DNA of 64,000 nt from Sipunculus nudus (GCA_026874595.1 CM049308.1:37785027-37849026), one strand, 5' to 3'; counted from the first letter of the stretch, positions 34,250 to 45,857 are shown. The notes: generated by a model not told the origin, from the letters alone. A program made the numbers and translations.

Positions 34250-36888
34250 TTATGACTAGAACATCTAAATCTGGCCAATGCATTTCTGTAACCTTTGTTT
34301 GTAACACATATTAAATATTTTTCAAGTGTAAGCATAGATTTGAAAACTCCATAAGCATATAATTTACTACTAATGTTTATATCATTATGCCATTCTTGTA
34401 CTGCCATATCTTTTAGTCGTTGTTTGATACACATGAGAAAACTATTAGAATCTCCAACATGTTGTGCCATCCACACATAACCAAACCCAGTGTGAAATAA
34501 CAAGGATCTCATATGGGTAGCCCATGTTGTTTTTCCCTTATAATCTAGCTTTACCAACATATTATAAATGTGTTTGGGATACCTACTTTCATCCATATGA
34601 AGAAGTCTAAGCCAATATTACAAACAGCGCTCTGAATATTTTATAAATAAAGGAAGACGCCCACAGTCTCCTAATACTGCTGCATTTACAGTGCTACTAT
34701 TTACTTTTAAAATATATTTACAGAATTTATATTGAACTCTTTTTATCAACTCAACTCTACTAAAGCCACAAAGCTCACTTCCATATAAAATAATTGGTAC
34801 AACCATAATATCGAAGAGCTTATAAAGCTGATTGATATTTAGATGCTGGTATTTATAATTAAAATTTTTATCATACATACTACTTAATTTGCTTGTATTA
34901 CTTGTTGCTTTGTGTTTTTGTCCAAGAAAGTTTATTAGTAAAGGTGATTCCAAGGTATCTGTAGTAAGATACAACATCTAGTTTCTGACCTTCAAAAACC
35001 CATTTTTTTCAGATTTTCGTAAAATACCTCCACGACGACAAACCATAACTTTAGTTTTATTTAAATTTACTTTCATACCATAATTGCGGCAAAAATTAGC
35101 TATATGATCTATTTGTCTCTGAAGTCTTCCCGGTGTATCTGAAAAATTTACTATATCATCTGCAAACATAAGAGTAACTAAATTTGGAAGGTGTTCACTA
35201 ATATAAATTCCCTGACAACCAGAACTATTCAGTGTCAAATAAAACTCATTTATAAATATAGAAAATAATAATGGACTTACCATACATCCCTGTCTCGTCC
35301 CTAAAGTGCAAGAAAAATATCCTGTAGTTCCATTAACTGTAAGAATACATGATTGCATTTTGGAGTACATTGACCTTATGACTTTGAAAATTCTTCCATT
35401 AATACCCTGTTTTAATAAAATATACCATAAAATATCATGTTGGACACAATCGATATAAATGCAATAGAATCTCCCCCTTCTTTTACTTAAATATTTTTGT
35501 ATTAACCCCTGCAAAACAAAAGCATTATCAATTGTACAATAACCCTACCTATACCCTGCTTGTGCCTCTGCCAATATATCTGAGTCCTCCACATAAACCA
35601 ACAATCTATTATTCAGAATTTTAGTGAATAATTTACCAAATACATTTAATAAAGTTATTCCCCTGTAATTTGCTCGATCGTTTATCTGTCCACTTTTGTA
35701 CAAAGGATATACGATTCCTTTGCTCCATTCATCTGGGAAAAAACCTGTGTATAGTATACTATTGTACAATTTTTCTAACAATGGAAGTAAAAATTTGATA
35801 ATAAATTTTATCACATCAAGTGTCAAACCATCTGGACCTGGGGCTTTACCTGTCGCCACCTGCTTAACTGCATATTCAATCTCATGTGTAGTGATATCAT
35901 TATTAAGATTACCACAATGCTTATTTTCATCAAAATGTTCTGCTATATATGCATTCACCATATTGTTTCTATCTCCTTCAATTTCATTTCTACTACCATT
36001 CAGCAAATCTGCATCAATACCAGTTGATATTCTTTGTTGTTTAAAGTTCTTTAGATATCTCCATAATTCATTAATATTGTTAGTGTTCAAAACTCTTGAT
36101 ATGGAATTATTTTCATGTTTTTCTTTCTTTTCAGCACATATATTCTTAAACTTTTGTCTTAATATTCTATAAGCCTTCAAGTCATCCAGGGTATGTGAAA
36201 CTCTGTAACTATTCAGTGCATTGAATTTATTAACCTTTGCTGTAGTACAATCCTCATCCCACCATTTAGGCTGACATAAACTTTTAACATCTGAATTTCC
36301 TTTCTCTTTCCTTGAAACTCTTTTCACTATATTTGTTAACAGGTTCACAGCTTCATTAATATCATATTGAACACACTGTTGGAATGCCTGCTTGTAAATG
36401 TAACAATCTTCTTGGTTAAATATACTTCTTATTTCAATAACATCTTGAGTCTTCAATTTATATTTAACATGTGGAATAGTACACATAGTATTTTCTCTAG
36501 GTTCATTGATAATGTTACTGGATTTTATATCTAATACACAAAACAATGGAAAATGATCCGAAATATCTACAGTAGAAATTTTAAATGATTTCACGGTCTT
36601 AAAAATATCAGATCTTATCATAACATAATTAACCACACTTTGCCCAGCATGAGTTATACAAGTGAACTCCCCTACTGAATCTGGTGCAACTCTACCATTA
36701 AGTATATGTAAATTTAATGAACAACAAAGGTTTTGTAAAGAAAAACCAAACTTATTTATCTTTTCATCTTTGGAGTTTCTAGTAAGTTTAAAATCATCCA
36801 TGGGATAAGAATCACCGATTCCAGTAAACTCCCAAGTTATCGCTTTCAATAAAATCAGGTAAGTGACCAATCCTGGCATTAAAATCAC
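34250..36888 (-). pseudogene. LINE ORF2: end of endonuclease, reverse transcriptase and post-RT region (broken)
   Basis: The frame from about 36,830 down gives SDHFPLF (endonuclease SDH motif), then RT signatures in order: GKAPGPDG, ANYRGITLLNVFGKLF, AQAGYR, GTRQGC..SPLLFSIFINEF (motif B), FADD at 35,155-35,166 (catalytic motif C), NLNKTKVMV and RYLGITF. VVPIILYGSELCG follows, typical of the post-RT region. Lesions: TAG at 35,545-35,547 and TAA at 34,618-34,620, both in frame; a short in-frame loss at about 35,448, where IYID runs straight into CVQHD without the usual KAF core of motif A; and two opposite frameshifts at about 35,010 and 34,925 that cancel out. The FADD residues are intact, but the protein cannot be made. 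Confidence 0.92.
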
Positions 36889-37798
36889 CCATAATTATGA
36901 TACTCATATCCCCAAACTGTGAAATTATTTCCATTAACATATTTTCTAATCTTACTATACCATCACCTTCATCTGTCTCATTATGAATAGGTGACCCCTC
37001 TGGAGCAATATATACACATACCAATAGTACATTTTTCACTAAGCTGCATGAAGTACCATCAATAATAAATGCAATGACATCAGTGTATTTGAAAACCTTC
37101 AAAACATGAAAATTACATCGCTTTCTTAAACAAACCAGGACACCCCCTCTGGATAATCTTTTCCTGACAACACTGTACCAGTTAAAATCAACAAAGTAAT
37201 TAAAAAATTCATCTGGTGTCACTGCCCATGTTTCCACAATACACAAAATGTCAGACTGTTTTACCATTTGTTTAAGTTCAGGCGAGTTTAGTTTTGATTT
37301 TAAACCTTGAGCATTCCAAGAGGTTAAATGTAAAATAGTATTTTGTTTATCCAATGGAGCTTCATGGTGCAAATTGACAACTGGAAAAGTTTTGAAAAAT
37401 GTGCTTACCTGACAACTGACTGTATGTGCACAAGATGTCAAATCACCTACAGGCTGGTTCTCAGTGCAAAGTGCATCACAGTTATCATCATGTTTAGTGC
37501 AGGAGTGCAGTGCAGTGAGAAAAGTATGTGCATCATTTTCTCCATGTGCAGACCTTGAACGAGAGAATTGTATACAATTTATATTTGTACTTGGTGTAGT
37601 ATCATTATTAACATCAACATTATGATAAACATGTGAACAATTTAAATCAGTATGACATACAGTTTTAGCATTAACCAATAGGTCTCCACAATCAGGACAC
37701 ATAGAACCATTACTCTCTTTACATTCAGACACATAACAACCGACTGGACTGCATGCATGTTCTACTTCATTATTACATTTTACTTGACCCGTTATTGG
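36812..37798 (-). pseudogene. LINE ORF2 N-terminal part: cysteine-rich leader and APE endonuclease
   Basis: The frame follows directly and in phase after the likely ORF1 stop (TGA at 37,799-37,801) and has no ATG of its own near the start. The first part is rich in C and H (MCPDCGDLL). The APE-type endonuclease follows: TSWNAQGLKSKL (Asn motif), ILCIVETWA (catalytic Glu motif), VCVYIAPEG and MGDFNARIG (Asp/Asn motif). Such nucleases nick target DNA to prime reverse transcription. A frameshift at about 36,830 throws the frame off just after GDFNARIG, and the SDH motif lies in the next frame. Confidence 0.9.
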
Positions 37799-38805
37799 TC
37801 ATTCTGTATGTATCTCTCCCCTGTCAGAGTTTGACACATTTCTCTTTCTGATACATTTTATGTTGTTATTTTCTTCATCCCATACATATACCTCACCCCC
37901 CACAATCAGTTTGTCATATCTTAGTTGTGCCTTAATGTCAGGATTAGCCTCATTAAACTCTGTTCGTTTCTTCTCAGATGCTTTCTTGCCTCTCTCACTC
38001 TCTCACTGAAATCTTCCTGGACATATATGTTGGACTTGGTTTTCTTTAGTTCTCTCCGTGCTTGCACAAGGATCCCCTCTCTTTGCTTATACTTTCCAAA
38101 TTTCACTATAACAGGCCTAGGTTTCCCTGGAATTTTCCATGGCAGCCTATGAGCCCTCTCTATCTCGATGTCATCATCTTCCATCTTCATCTCATCCCTG
38201 ATCACCTTTCTAACTTTATTTTCACAGTCCGCCCATGTTTCTTTACCAGCATGCTCATCTATTCCATGGAATATTAAATTGTCCCGTTTAGAGCATTCCT
38301 CTAATTTGTCTACCTTGGCCTTAAGTTTTTTGTTTTCATTTTTCATTTCTGTCATCTCAGCTTGTAAGAAAGTTATTTAGTCAGTTAATTTCTGCACAAC
38401 CTCAACCAGTGACATTCCGTTTGCGTCCAGTAAATTAGTGTTTTCATCTGGGGGTGTTTGAGTTTCTGGCTGGGTATTTGTTAATTCGAAAGGTATGGCT
38501 TGGGGGTTCAGGTTTTGAGGCGGACTTCTACTTTCGCTCACCTGTCTTGAGATGTCAGTGCCCGGGTTTTCTTTCGGCAACCTGTCAGCACTTGTGCTTC
38601 TCGTGACCCGGACATGCGCCAAAAGTGTACCTTGGTTGTCCCGTGAAGCTGTACCCTTGTTGTTGGGGCCTGTGTTCAATTCCACTCCCATATCCTGTGT
38701 CAACAAAGTAGCCAGCAGGGTTGCCAAGCGCAAGGTCAAGGACACAGTTGTCAATCTCAAGGCAATGGTTCTCACTGAGAATTTTGATGTGGTTTTTGGC
38801 TGCAC
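37799..38805 (-). pseudogene. LINE ORF1: coiled-coil and L1-like RNA-binding protein (broken)
   Basis: The visible frame opens at GTG (38,805) because the true 5' end is gone. Residues about 40-47 read GVELNTGP, a degenerate 2A-like motif. A P/T/Q-rich stretch follows, then TAA in frame at 38,377-38,379. Beyond it is a short coiled-coil (MKNENKKLKAKVDKLEE), then SKRDNLIFHGI and IERAHRLP and KFGKYKQREGIL, matching the L1 ORF1 RRM-like fold that coats LINE RNA. A frameshift at about 37,980 precedes the end piece, which in the other frame contains YDKLIVGGEVYVWDE, the usual ORF1 C-terminal sequence, and stops at 37,799. Confidence 0.88.
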
Positions 38806-38821
38806 AAAACCTCCAATTCGA

Positions 38822-39520
38822 TCCGCTCTTTACACAGCGCTTTACCTATAGGGCTACTTCCTATATCGTAAGGCGCTGTTTGTTATGATCTCGTATCCTG
38901 CTTTGCAACACCAGAGGGGAGCACTGTATTTTTGTCCAATCAGATGAAACTTTGTGCTGGAAGACAAAGCAAAGCGAGGAATACACGGAGCCAATCATAT
39001 TCATTTCTTTTTGAGTGACAGCTCATCCCCCAGCGTAACCGTCTAAACAGGCCACAGGCTCAGAGAGAATTGCCCCTGACGTGGTTTGCTTAGGGCCTTG
39101 GGCACATAGGATGCTCGGCCGGTGAGCTGTAATTCAAACGAAACGTAACAACAAAGGCTGCGTGCACACCTCGCTGGCTGGTTTCAGTTCTGCAGACAAG
39201 AGATACATGGCTACGCTAACACGGTCATAATGTCATAATCGAATCGGTCGATGATGCGAGAATGCAGAGTGAGCAATTTAAATTCGACCGGAAACTCATC
39301 AAACGGCGCTTGAAGCGCGGCAATGGGCGGAGCCAGGATGCCTGTTGAGTGTTTGTTTATTGGCATCTGATTGGCTGCTTGTCACATCGTACGCACGTTT
39401 ATTTCAGTGGACAACAAACCGCCATCTGGTGTCTAAATATATCATAAACGGTCAAAGCTGGCAGCGTGAAAATCAGTTGCTTCTTTAGAAGCGCAAGATT
39501 TCCGCTGCCTCGGGAGCGTA
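38822..39520 (-). mobile_element. 699-bp non-autonomous inverted-repeat transposon, copy B
   Basis: Same length as the copy at 15,171-15,869, reverse orientation and highly similar throughout (for example 'gcaatttaaattcgaccgg' and 'ctgattggctgcttgtcaca'-type text). The end at 39,520 keeps TACGCTC exactly. The end next to the LINE reads TCCGCTC where TACGCTC is expected. I see no 9-bp duplication, so one flank has been altered, perhaps when this element and the LINE 5' end were joined. Confidence 0.8.
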
Positions 39521-40350
39521 CCCATCTTCGCTAAGTACAGTCTGTCACACCATTAATGAATTATATGAGTATTTTTACCTTGTTGATAACTTTTCTTCAA
39601 ATATTTTCCTTGGAGCCGAAGGAACCCGTGTCCGATCACTTCAAGTCCTATCAAAACTCTGACCTCGCATTTATCTAAAAAACAACTGCCATTTTGCGTA
39701 CAGACAAAAACCGGATGTCGGAAGTTGCATGTCGGAATTAAAGGTATACCGAGCGCGACAGTGTATTTTGTTATATGTACAGTATCGAGACAAAGAAATT
39801 TGCCTTTCGTTTGCTCTTATATTTTAAAGAAGTAATAACATTAAAATTCAAGTGCACTATATAAAAAGCAGAAATCATAATGTGCTTTATCATAAAACTT
39901 TTTTTCTAATTTTTCCTAATACGAAGGATTAAAAGTATTAATGATACCACGTTTCAGTTGTCTTTATCTTTAAATAAACAAAACAACAACCCTATAAACA
40001 ATGTGGTCATAATGAGGTTATCATGGGTATTTTTGGGTACCATGTCATCTGAACACAAAAATAGTAAAATAGCTACTTTCTCGGGCCTTATATCACATCT
40101 GCATGCATATCACAGCTGCAGGAATTTAATTCTCCATTGAACGGTATGTGAAGTTTCAAAATTATATGCCAGAGCCGGGGATGCAATTTACAAGAATACG
40201 ACCGATTGTTTATATTGTTACATGTGTCTTTTCAGTGCTGCTTTTGGATGACTCACACTTGCATTACTTATAATGAAGATTTCTAGTTTAAACTTTAAAT
40301 ATTTTACGTGGATTGTAGAAATAATAGTATACGTAATCAAAGCACTCTTA
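39521..40350. other. Unassigned stretch
   Basis: No feature recognised. Confidence 0.4.
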
Positions 40351-40480
40351 GTGGCTCAGATGGTATAGAGTTTGGCAATATTCAGAGGTGGAGGGATCTG
40401 TAGAGCTCATCTTCATACTACCAAGTATGTAACGTGATCACGCATCTGTGGTCGTGTCACAGACGCGTAGTATGAGGATG
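40351..40480 (+). mobile_element. tRNA-like SINE fragment with a terminal hairpin
   Basis: TGGCTCAGATGG at 40,352-40,363 matches the RNA polymerase III box-A consensus at nearly all positions. 'gtggagggatctg' stands where box B would be, but degraded. About 15 bases on, catcttcatacta (40,408-40,420) pairs with tagtatgaggatg (40,468-40,480), and cgcatctgtg pairs with cacagacgcg inside it. A tRNA pseudogene followed by an unrelated hairpin is the alternative. Confidence 0.4.
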
Positions 40481-41018
40481 GGAGAACCCGGAAACAAATC
40501 AATTTATTTTCCTAATGTTTTTCTTACTTTTCACCAGGGTTTTGTGGACAGCGTAATATTACATTTTACTGTTCTGGCTATATGAGTACACAAACTATTT
40601 GTTAACCTAATTTCCATCGTAAATACGATATGGTGACAGCTTTAGTCCGGTGCATCATAACACCTGCGGGGACGATGCTTGTTCTGTAATCCAAACTTAA
40701 TTACTGAAGATCCTTTTCTATATAAATAATGTATAAATATAAGGGAGCGGCTGTCATAGTCGAAAATAAAATGACAACTGGGTTCTCTGCAGTCCCAGGC
40801 CCACAGCAAATACCTCCTCATGCTCGATCCCGGGCCTGTGAAAGTAAAGTGTAATCCAAAATGAGAATGAAAATTTCCATTTCACTGTCTGATGGAAACT
40901 ATGAAAATACGTCATTTTTCGAACATTATTACACTCAAGGTGAACTTGCAAATTACAAAATTTAAGTTGATTGAAGTGAAAATATATCCTTGCCCATGAA
41001 CATGGGTTTCAATATACC
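40481..41018. other. Unassigned stretch
   Basis: No feature recognised. Confidence 0.4.
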
Positions 41019-41683
41019 TCTGTGCACAGGCGCTAGAATCGCTATTCGTGTTGATCTTCAAGGTTTAAATAGTGTACCTTAACAACCATCCCTTACTGTT
41101 TAATGAACTTAAAACCATGTTATATCGTTTGCCGGTACTTGTTTATATAATAGATACACAAGGCCGGCATCCAAGTCTGCGGACGAGTCTGTATCCATTA
41201 AGCGACGAACAGACAGATTTATCCCAGATTACTATTTCCATCATTATCAACCAATCAGGTGTTAGGTTCCAGGGGGGAATCCTTACTGCTGACCAAGATG
41301 CATGGGGATTTCCTTGTTTGGGGTAACAGCTGCTTAATGGATACAGACTAGTTACAAATATGAGCTCATTACATGTGGTACACTGTGTGTATTGGAATTG
41401 TTGATGCTTTTATAGAAAGGTGAACTGGCCATTTAACCACTTTAAGTTTCTTCCCTCGAAAATCTTTGAAATATTTGGGAATTTCAATTGATTTCATGTA
41501 TTATCACCTACCCGTCCGCAGACTTGGATGCCGGCCTTGTGTATCTATTATATAAACAAGTACCGGCAAACGATATAACATGGTTTAAAGCTCATTAAAC
41601 GGTAGGGGATTGTTGTTAAGGTAAATTGAACACTATTTAAACCAAAATCAACACAAATAGCGATTCAAGCGCCTGTGCTCTGT
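41019..41683. mobile_element. Nested foldback element with ~170-bp arms
   Basis: The outer arms are 41,019-41,186 and 41,513-41,683. The left arm runs from 'cctctgtgcacaggcgct' to 'aagtctgcggacg' and the right arm is its reverse complement with a few substitutions and small indels. Directly inside the left arm, gtctgtatccattaagc (41,187-41,203) pairs perfectly with gcttaatggatacagac (41,332-41,348), forming a second palindrome whose right half sits well inside the outer right arm. No transposase is encoded. The open frame here only mirrors the arm sequence. Confidence 0.8.
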
Positions 41684-43674
41684 GGACCTGAGTCTTGTCT
41701 TGGGTCTTCTAAAGTGCCGCCTCAAGTCCAGACGAATCTCAATATCGCGATCTAACTCAAGACAGCCTTGACCTTTACCGTAAATAACAATATCAACATG
41801 AGTTTACACCGAGTGGTGACCCGAAATAAATAGAAAGCACGTGTGGCAACATAAAACTTGTTATTATTACTATACTTACAACGAATCCTTTAGAATATCT
41901 TTGCTAAGACAAAAATTTTTCTAAAGACAGCTTAGATAATTCCCTTGAAGTTATCTTTTGATGTTATATATATGAATCTTCCTCCACGGTTTTACCAAAA
42001 GCCCTGATTTTTATTTAGAATAGAAGTCGCTATGATTATATAAAATGCCCCACTACTTCGCACAGTCCGCTCATAACAATTTCATTTATGTCTAAATCAC
42101 GTCGGGCTTAAAAGGATCATTAGGGGATGTTGAAAAAAAAATAAATTAATAGGGTAAGAACATGTTATTTTTGACGGAAAGACTCTTTGACAACCAAAGA
42201 CACGAACGGATGTAGTTTGATGTGTATAATTTGCATTTTTATTGTTTTTTGCCTTCTACCATTTCACTCCCTAAGTGTTCAGGTAATTTCTGCAAATATA
42301 TAGAGTATCAAAATTGTAGATTCCGGAAATAGTCAATTTCAACGCACGTGCAGGATTCAACCCAGCTCGCTTCGCAGCTGTCATACCTCTAAAACACAGG
42401 CCTATATAATGCCGGAACTATTCCACTGTCGGGGATTATTATTTCCCCCAAGCTAAGCATTTTTTTTTATTTTCCCCGAATTAAAAAATAATCTTTAATA
42501 AACTGGCATAACCAGACAGTATTATACCTAACTTGGGTTACCATAGCAATCGAATGTTTGTCCAGACTGTCCTATCAACAGTCTTGGATATTAAAACCCG
42601 ACTTGACTCTTAGATGTCGGTCTACAACTCGAGACTTTCTTGGGTGATGATACATTAAGTATTTAAGATGCTTATACGTGTTTCAGTAGGGTATTAAGAC
42701 AGTATTCATGTCTTACACAGTAAAACACGCGAGAGCTTTAACTATGAAAACACGTATCTTTTATATTCCGTTGTTATGAGTCACCGGGTTGGTGGTGTTG
42801 TATAAACAGTCATTTTCGGGTGCGAAAGGTCGACAATTCTCTAACAATGCACGTCAGAAGACATACCGTAAGGAATTATGATTATCAATAAAATTATATA
42901 TTTTAATAATATAATTCTGTCCGGTAATGTGTCCGCGGGTATATGCTCGGTTAACACATGTATCTATTAATCAATCCCTGTATATTGTTAGTGCAGTAGT
43001 TACTTTTAATTTCTAACATCAAAAGACATACCATAAATATAGAATTTCCCAAGGTTTTATGTAAGGTTTATACTTTTTACTGCCTTTTTTATGTCAGCTT
43101 TGGATGGATAGGAGTAGAACGTATTTCTTATAACAAAATACCCCTGCCCCCAGAAAAATCCTTGAAGTAGTACATAACAGGTACTAGTGTATTAAAGGGG
43201 TATATTCAGATACCTGAGGTATATGAACTAGAGATAATTAATTAAACATTTTACATAAGCCAGAAAATGTCGATCCCACCGCGCACAGGCTGCTCGCTAT
43301 GATTATATCTACATATTGTTGTAACGTTGGGGGGGGGGGGGGGGTGCGCCAAAATAATCTACACACATTCAAAAAGGACCTCTGGCGGCAAGTAAGACAA
43401 ACCAGAGTTTCGCACAGGGCGTTTTGTAATTATTGACCTGTCGACTTTTGCACATATGCAACCAACAACCTTGCTTGACATGTTTTTTTCTGTTCCTCAA
43501 CATTGTCGCATGTACTGTGTTTACAAATAGCCTGTAGATAAAAACAAGATTATACATCCATCACAGAGACATTTTAAGAACAGGAATAACCTGTAATTTA
43601 TTAATATGTGCGAAGAGTAAGGCAAATATCTAAATAAGAACATCCATAGTATGTCTTACACTGCACCTGCTTCA
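41684..43674. other. Unassigned stretch with a poly-G tract
   Basis: A G run lies at about 43,330-43,345. No gene recognised. Confidence 0.4.
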
Positions 43675-43823
43675 TGGAAACATCGTCATCCCTGTTCGTG
43701 TGTGTGTTTGTTTGTTCACACCTTAACTCATGAAATTTTCAGGGCATTTCGGGAATGAGCAAATAAAGATTCTGGTGTGGATCTGGCGTATGATCCCGAC
43801 TCAGGAACGCCATCAAAGAATAT
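43675..43823 (+). repeat. Family X copy 3, part 1 (before LTR insertion)
   Basis: 'cctgttcgtgtgtgtg', 'actcatgaaattttcaggg', 'catttcgggaatg', 'gatctggcg', 'tcaggaacgc' and 'atcaaagaatat' follow the family order and break off exactly at the LTR. Confidence 0.8.
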
Positions 43824-44102
43824 TGTTACAAGTGTCTCTTTTATTGTATGCAGCAGTCTTACATGTGTATGTACAGCGTTAGCATTGTCCGTTGCCATGG
43901 GAGACACGCGGGCTGGCCCGGCCCACCTGTGGGGTCTGACGTGTAAACACAGCGCTAATACTAATCTGGAACTTTCAAGGCGGGTCGCGCGTGTCTTGTA
44001 ATGTTCTTTGGGCGTGTGTATTATGTGTATTGCTGTAAAGTGGAGGTTTCTAGAATTTTCGGATGAAAAATATAAATAGGGGCTGTGTTTTGAGCCGAGA
44101 GA

Positions 44103-44164
<62 letters not shown>

Positions 44165-44666
44165 CCAGCGGACACGGAAGAATGTGATTCAGTTTGTGGA
44201 CCTTCACGATATTTCAGCAGTTATAGATCTTCGATATTTGTAACTGATTTTATATAGTCTTCAGTTTGCTTTTGGGATCACTACCAGAATTTCACTTTTG
44301 GATTACTACAGATTGATTTTGTTATTGAACTATTGACTATTATTGTCTGAGAAGATTTATGTGAACTGTTCATCTGGATTATATGCTTTAAAGGACTTGT
44401 TGTCGCTGTGACAGTGGTGGTATCCAGGTACTGTCCACTTTATTTATTATACTGTGAAATTGTATTGATTTGCTGTTGTACTGTTGTTATACTGTGTAAT
44501 TAATTTGGTGTATTGTAATGTTAGGGTTGTTTTAAGAATAAATTATAATTATTTGTTAACAAAATTTCACGCTGCCTAGTGTTACAGAATCTGATTTTTT
44601 TTATCTCCATAACAAAATATATGCTCGTCACGACTACGTGATCTGTTGATATAAGGTTCCGTAACA
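43824..44666 (+). mobile_element. Solo LTR, 843 bp, with 4-bp ATAT target duplication
   Basis: It begins TGTTAC and ends GTAACA (TG...CA with inverted termini). ATAT stands on both sides (43,820-43,823 and 44,667-44,670). A repeat copy interrupted here resumes correctly on the far side. Inside, in plus orientation, are TATAAATA at 44,071-44,078 and AATAAA at 44,537-44,542, as expected of U3 promoter and R polyadenylation signals, with a (GA)n tract (44,104-44,158) just after the TATA box. No gag/pol is attached, so the internal part was lost by LTR-LTR recombination. A 4-5-bp duplication and TG..CA ends fit Gypsy- or Copia-type elements; which one cannot be decided here. Confidence 0.8.
44104..44158. 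repeat. (GA)n microsatellite within the solo LTR
   Basis: Alternating GA run 25 bases after the TATA box, so probably at or near the LTR transcription start. Confidence 0.95.
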
Positions 44667-44735
44667 ATATTCACTAATGTACACCCACTTATGCAAGCAT
44701 GAACCTGGAAAGACTGGCCGCATAAGTGAATACTA
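44667..44735 (+). repeat. Family X copy 3, part 2 (after LTR insertion)
   Basis: Continues the family text with 'attcactaatgtac', 'acttatgcaagcatgaacct', 'actggccgcataagtgaa'. Confidence 0.75.
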
Positions 44736-45574
44736 TATATGTATGTATGTAATGTGTGTTTGTCATACAAATTTATATATATTCGTGTGTGGGCGCATTA
44801 GCATTAACGAAAATAGGGTTTATAAGTAACCATATATGAGTAATTATTTGTTAGAGTACTATACATTCAAAAATTGAAACAACCCACGCTTCTTTTTCTC
44901 GTTAACATGCCGGAAATGACAGACAGTTCCTCCACTAGTTGTACGCGTGGTATATCGATTTTCTATGAACCCCACTGAAAATGGAGCATCAGTTATATCT
45001 GGGTAATTCCAAAAGGAAACATGGTTTACAACATAAATCGCACAGTTCATCGCTAAAGGATGCCGAGTGCGGTCAGGTCAGTCTTCAAACGGGTATTCAA
45101 CGCATTGAGTCGACACTGATTTGGGGTCTGTCATAAAATTTATTTCCCAGATCTCTACAGGGAAGGTCTCATCAGATTCTCACTTCGCTAAATGACTGAT
45201 CCCAACATGAATTACAATGTTTGTGACCAATCGCTCTGATTTATGACACATTTATCACTGGAGACATTTATGTACCAGAAAAAGAGTATTTGAAATAAAC
45301 ATACCCAATGAGGGCATGTTTTCCCGTGCCTATTTGTTTGTTTTTGTGACTGTCAGCATAATTACGCCTAACAAAATTGGATATATTGAAAAAGGGGGGT
45401 TCCATGAAATGTTGTTTCTGATCCAGATAAAGGGTCGGATAGAGAAATATTTTTTCCTAGGTGTACATATGCCAATTTGAAATTATAGGAATAATTTAAT
45501 CTAGAAACCTGCAATCTACGAAATGCAAGCCTCCGCCATGTAGGGCTGCCCCAATTGTGGGTTGCTCGCAGAAC
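44736..45574. other. Unassigned stretch
   Basis: No feature recognised. Confidence 0.4.
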
Positions 45575-45818
45575 CTTGTTTACATTCACTTATTCAGCCC
45601 ATATTCCCATCTTCATTCGTCCATAAGTGAATGTTAATTATTTTTTTAATATTCTTTGATTGCGTTCCTGAATAGTATCATGTGCCGGATCCACAGTCTA
45701 ATGATTCCTCATTGGCCCATTTCCAAAAAGCGTGATTTATGTTTGGACAAACTCATACAAACACATCTACACATAAAAACACACACACATGAAAGCTTAC
45801 CCTCCTGGGGGAGGCAAT
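45575..45818 (-). repeat. Dispersed repeat family X, copy 4 (inverted)
   Basis: On the minus strand it reads 'aggagggtaagctttcatg', a gtgtgtgtgt tract, 'gaaatgggcc', 'gatccggcac', 'tcaggaacgcaatcaaagaa' and 'attcacttatgga', ending in 'taagtgaatgt'. It shows what the LTR-interrupted copy looked like before insertion. Confidence 0.75.
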
Positions 45819-45857
45819 ATTTTTCCTTCATCTGTTATTAAATTATCAAATTATTTT

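Larger units (their letters stand above)
32399..38821 (-). mobile_element. CR1/L2-like (jockey-superfamily) LINE, dead, interrupted by an LTR-like insertion
   Basis: Minus-strand order is ORF1 (RNA-binding protein), ORF2 (APE endonuclease, reverse transcriptase, C-terminal CCHC-like domain), 3' untranslated region with AATAAA, then a short terminal repeat of gaac/gttc units. No RNase H domain is visible. Removing the 1,322-bp insertion leaves about 5.1 kb, a normal size for such a LINE. Inactivating lesions include three in-frame stops, frameshifts in ORF1, the endonuclease and the post-RT region, and a small deletion at RT motif A. The 5' end is missing: a copy of the 699-bp transposon adjoins the first ORF1 codons. 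The exact clade (CR1, L2 or a relative) would need a phylogeny. Confidence 0.9.

Noticed and set aside
35696-36172. 158-codon plus frame
   Set aside because: Antisense shadow of the LINE reverse-transcriptase region.
43728-44207. 159-codon minus frame
   Set aside because: It runs across the GA microsatellite, the solo LTR and the family X copy, with no domain.
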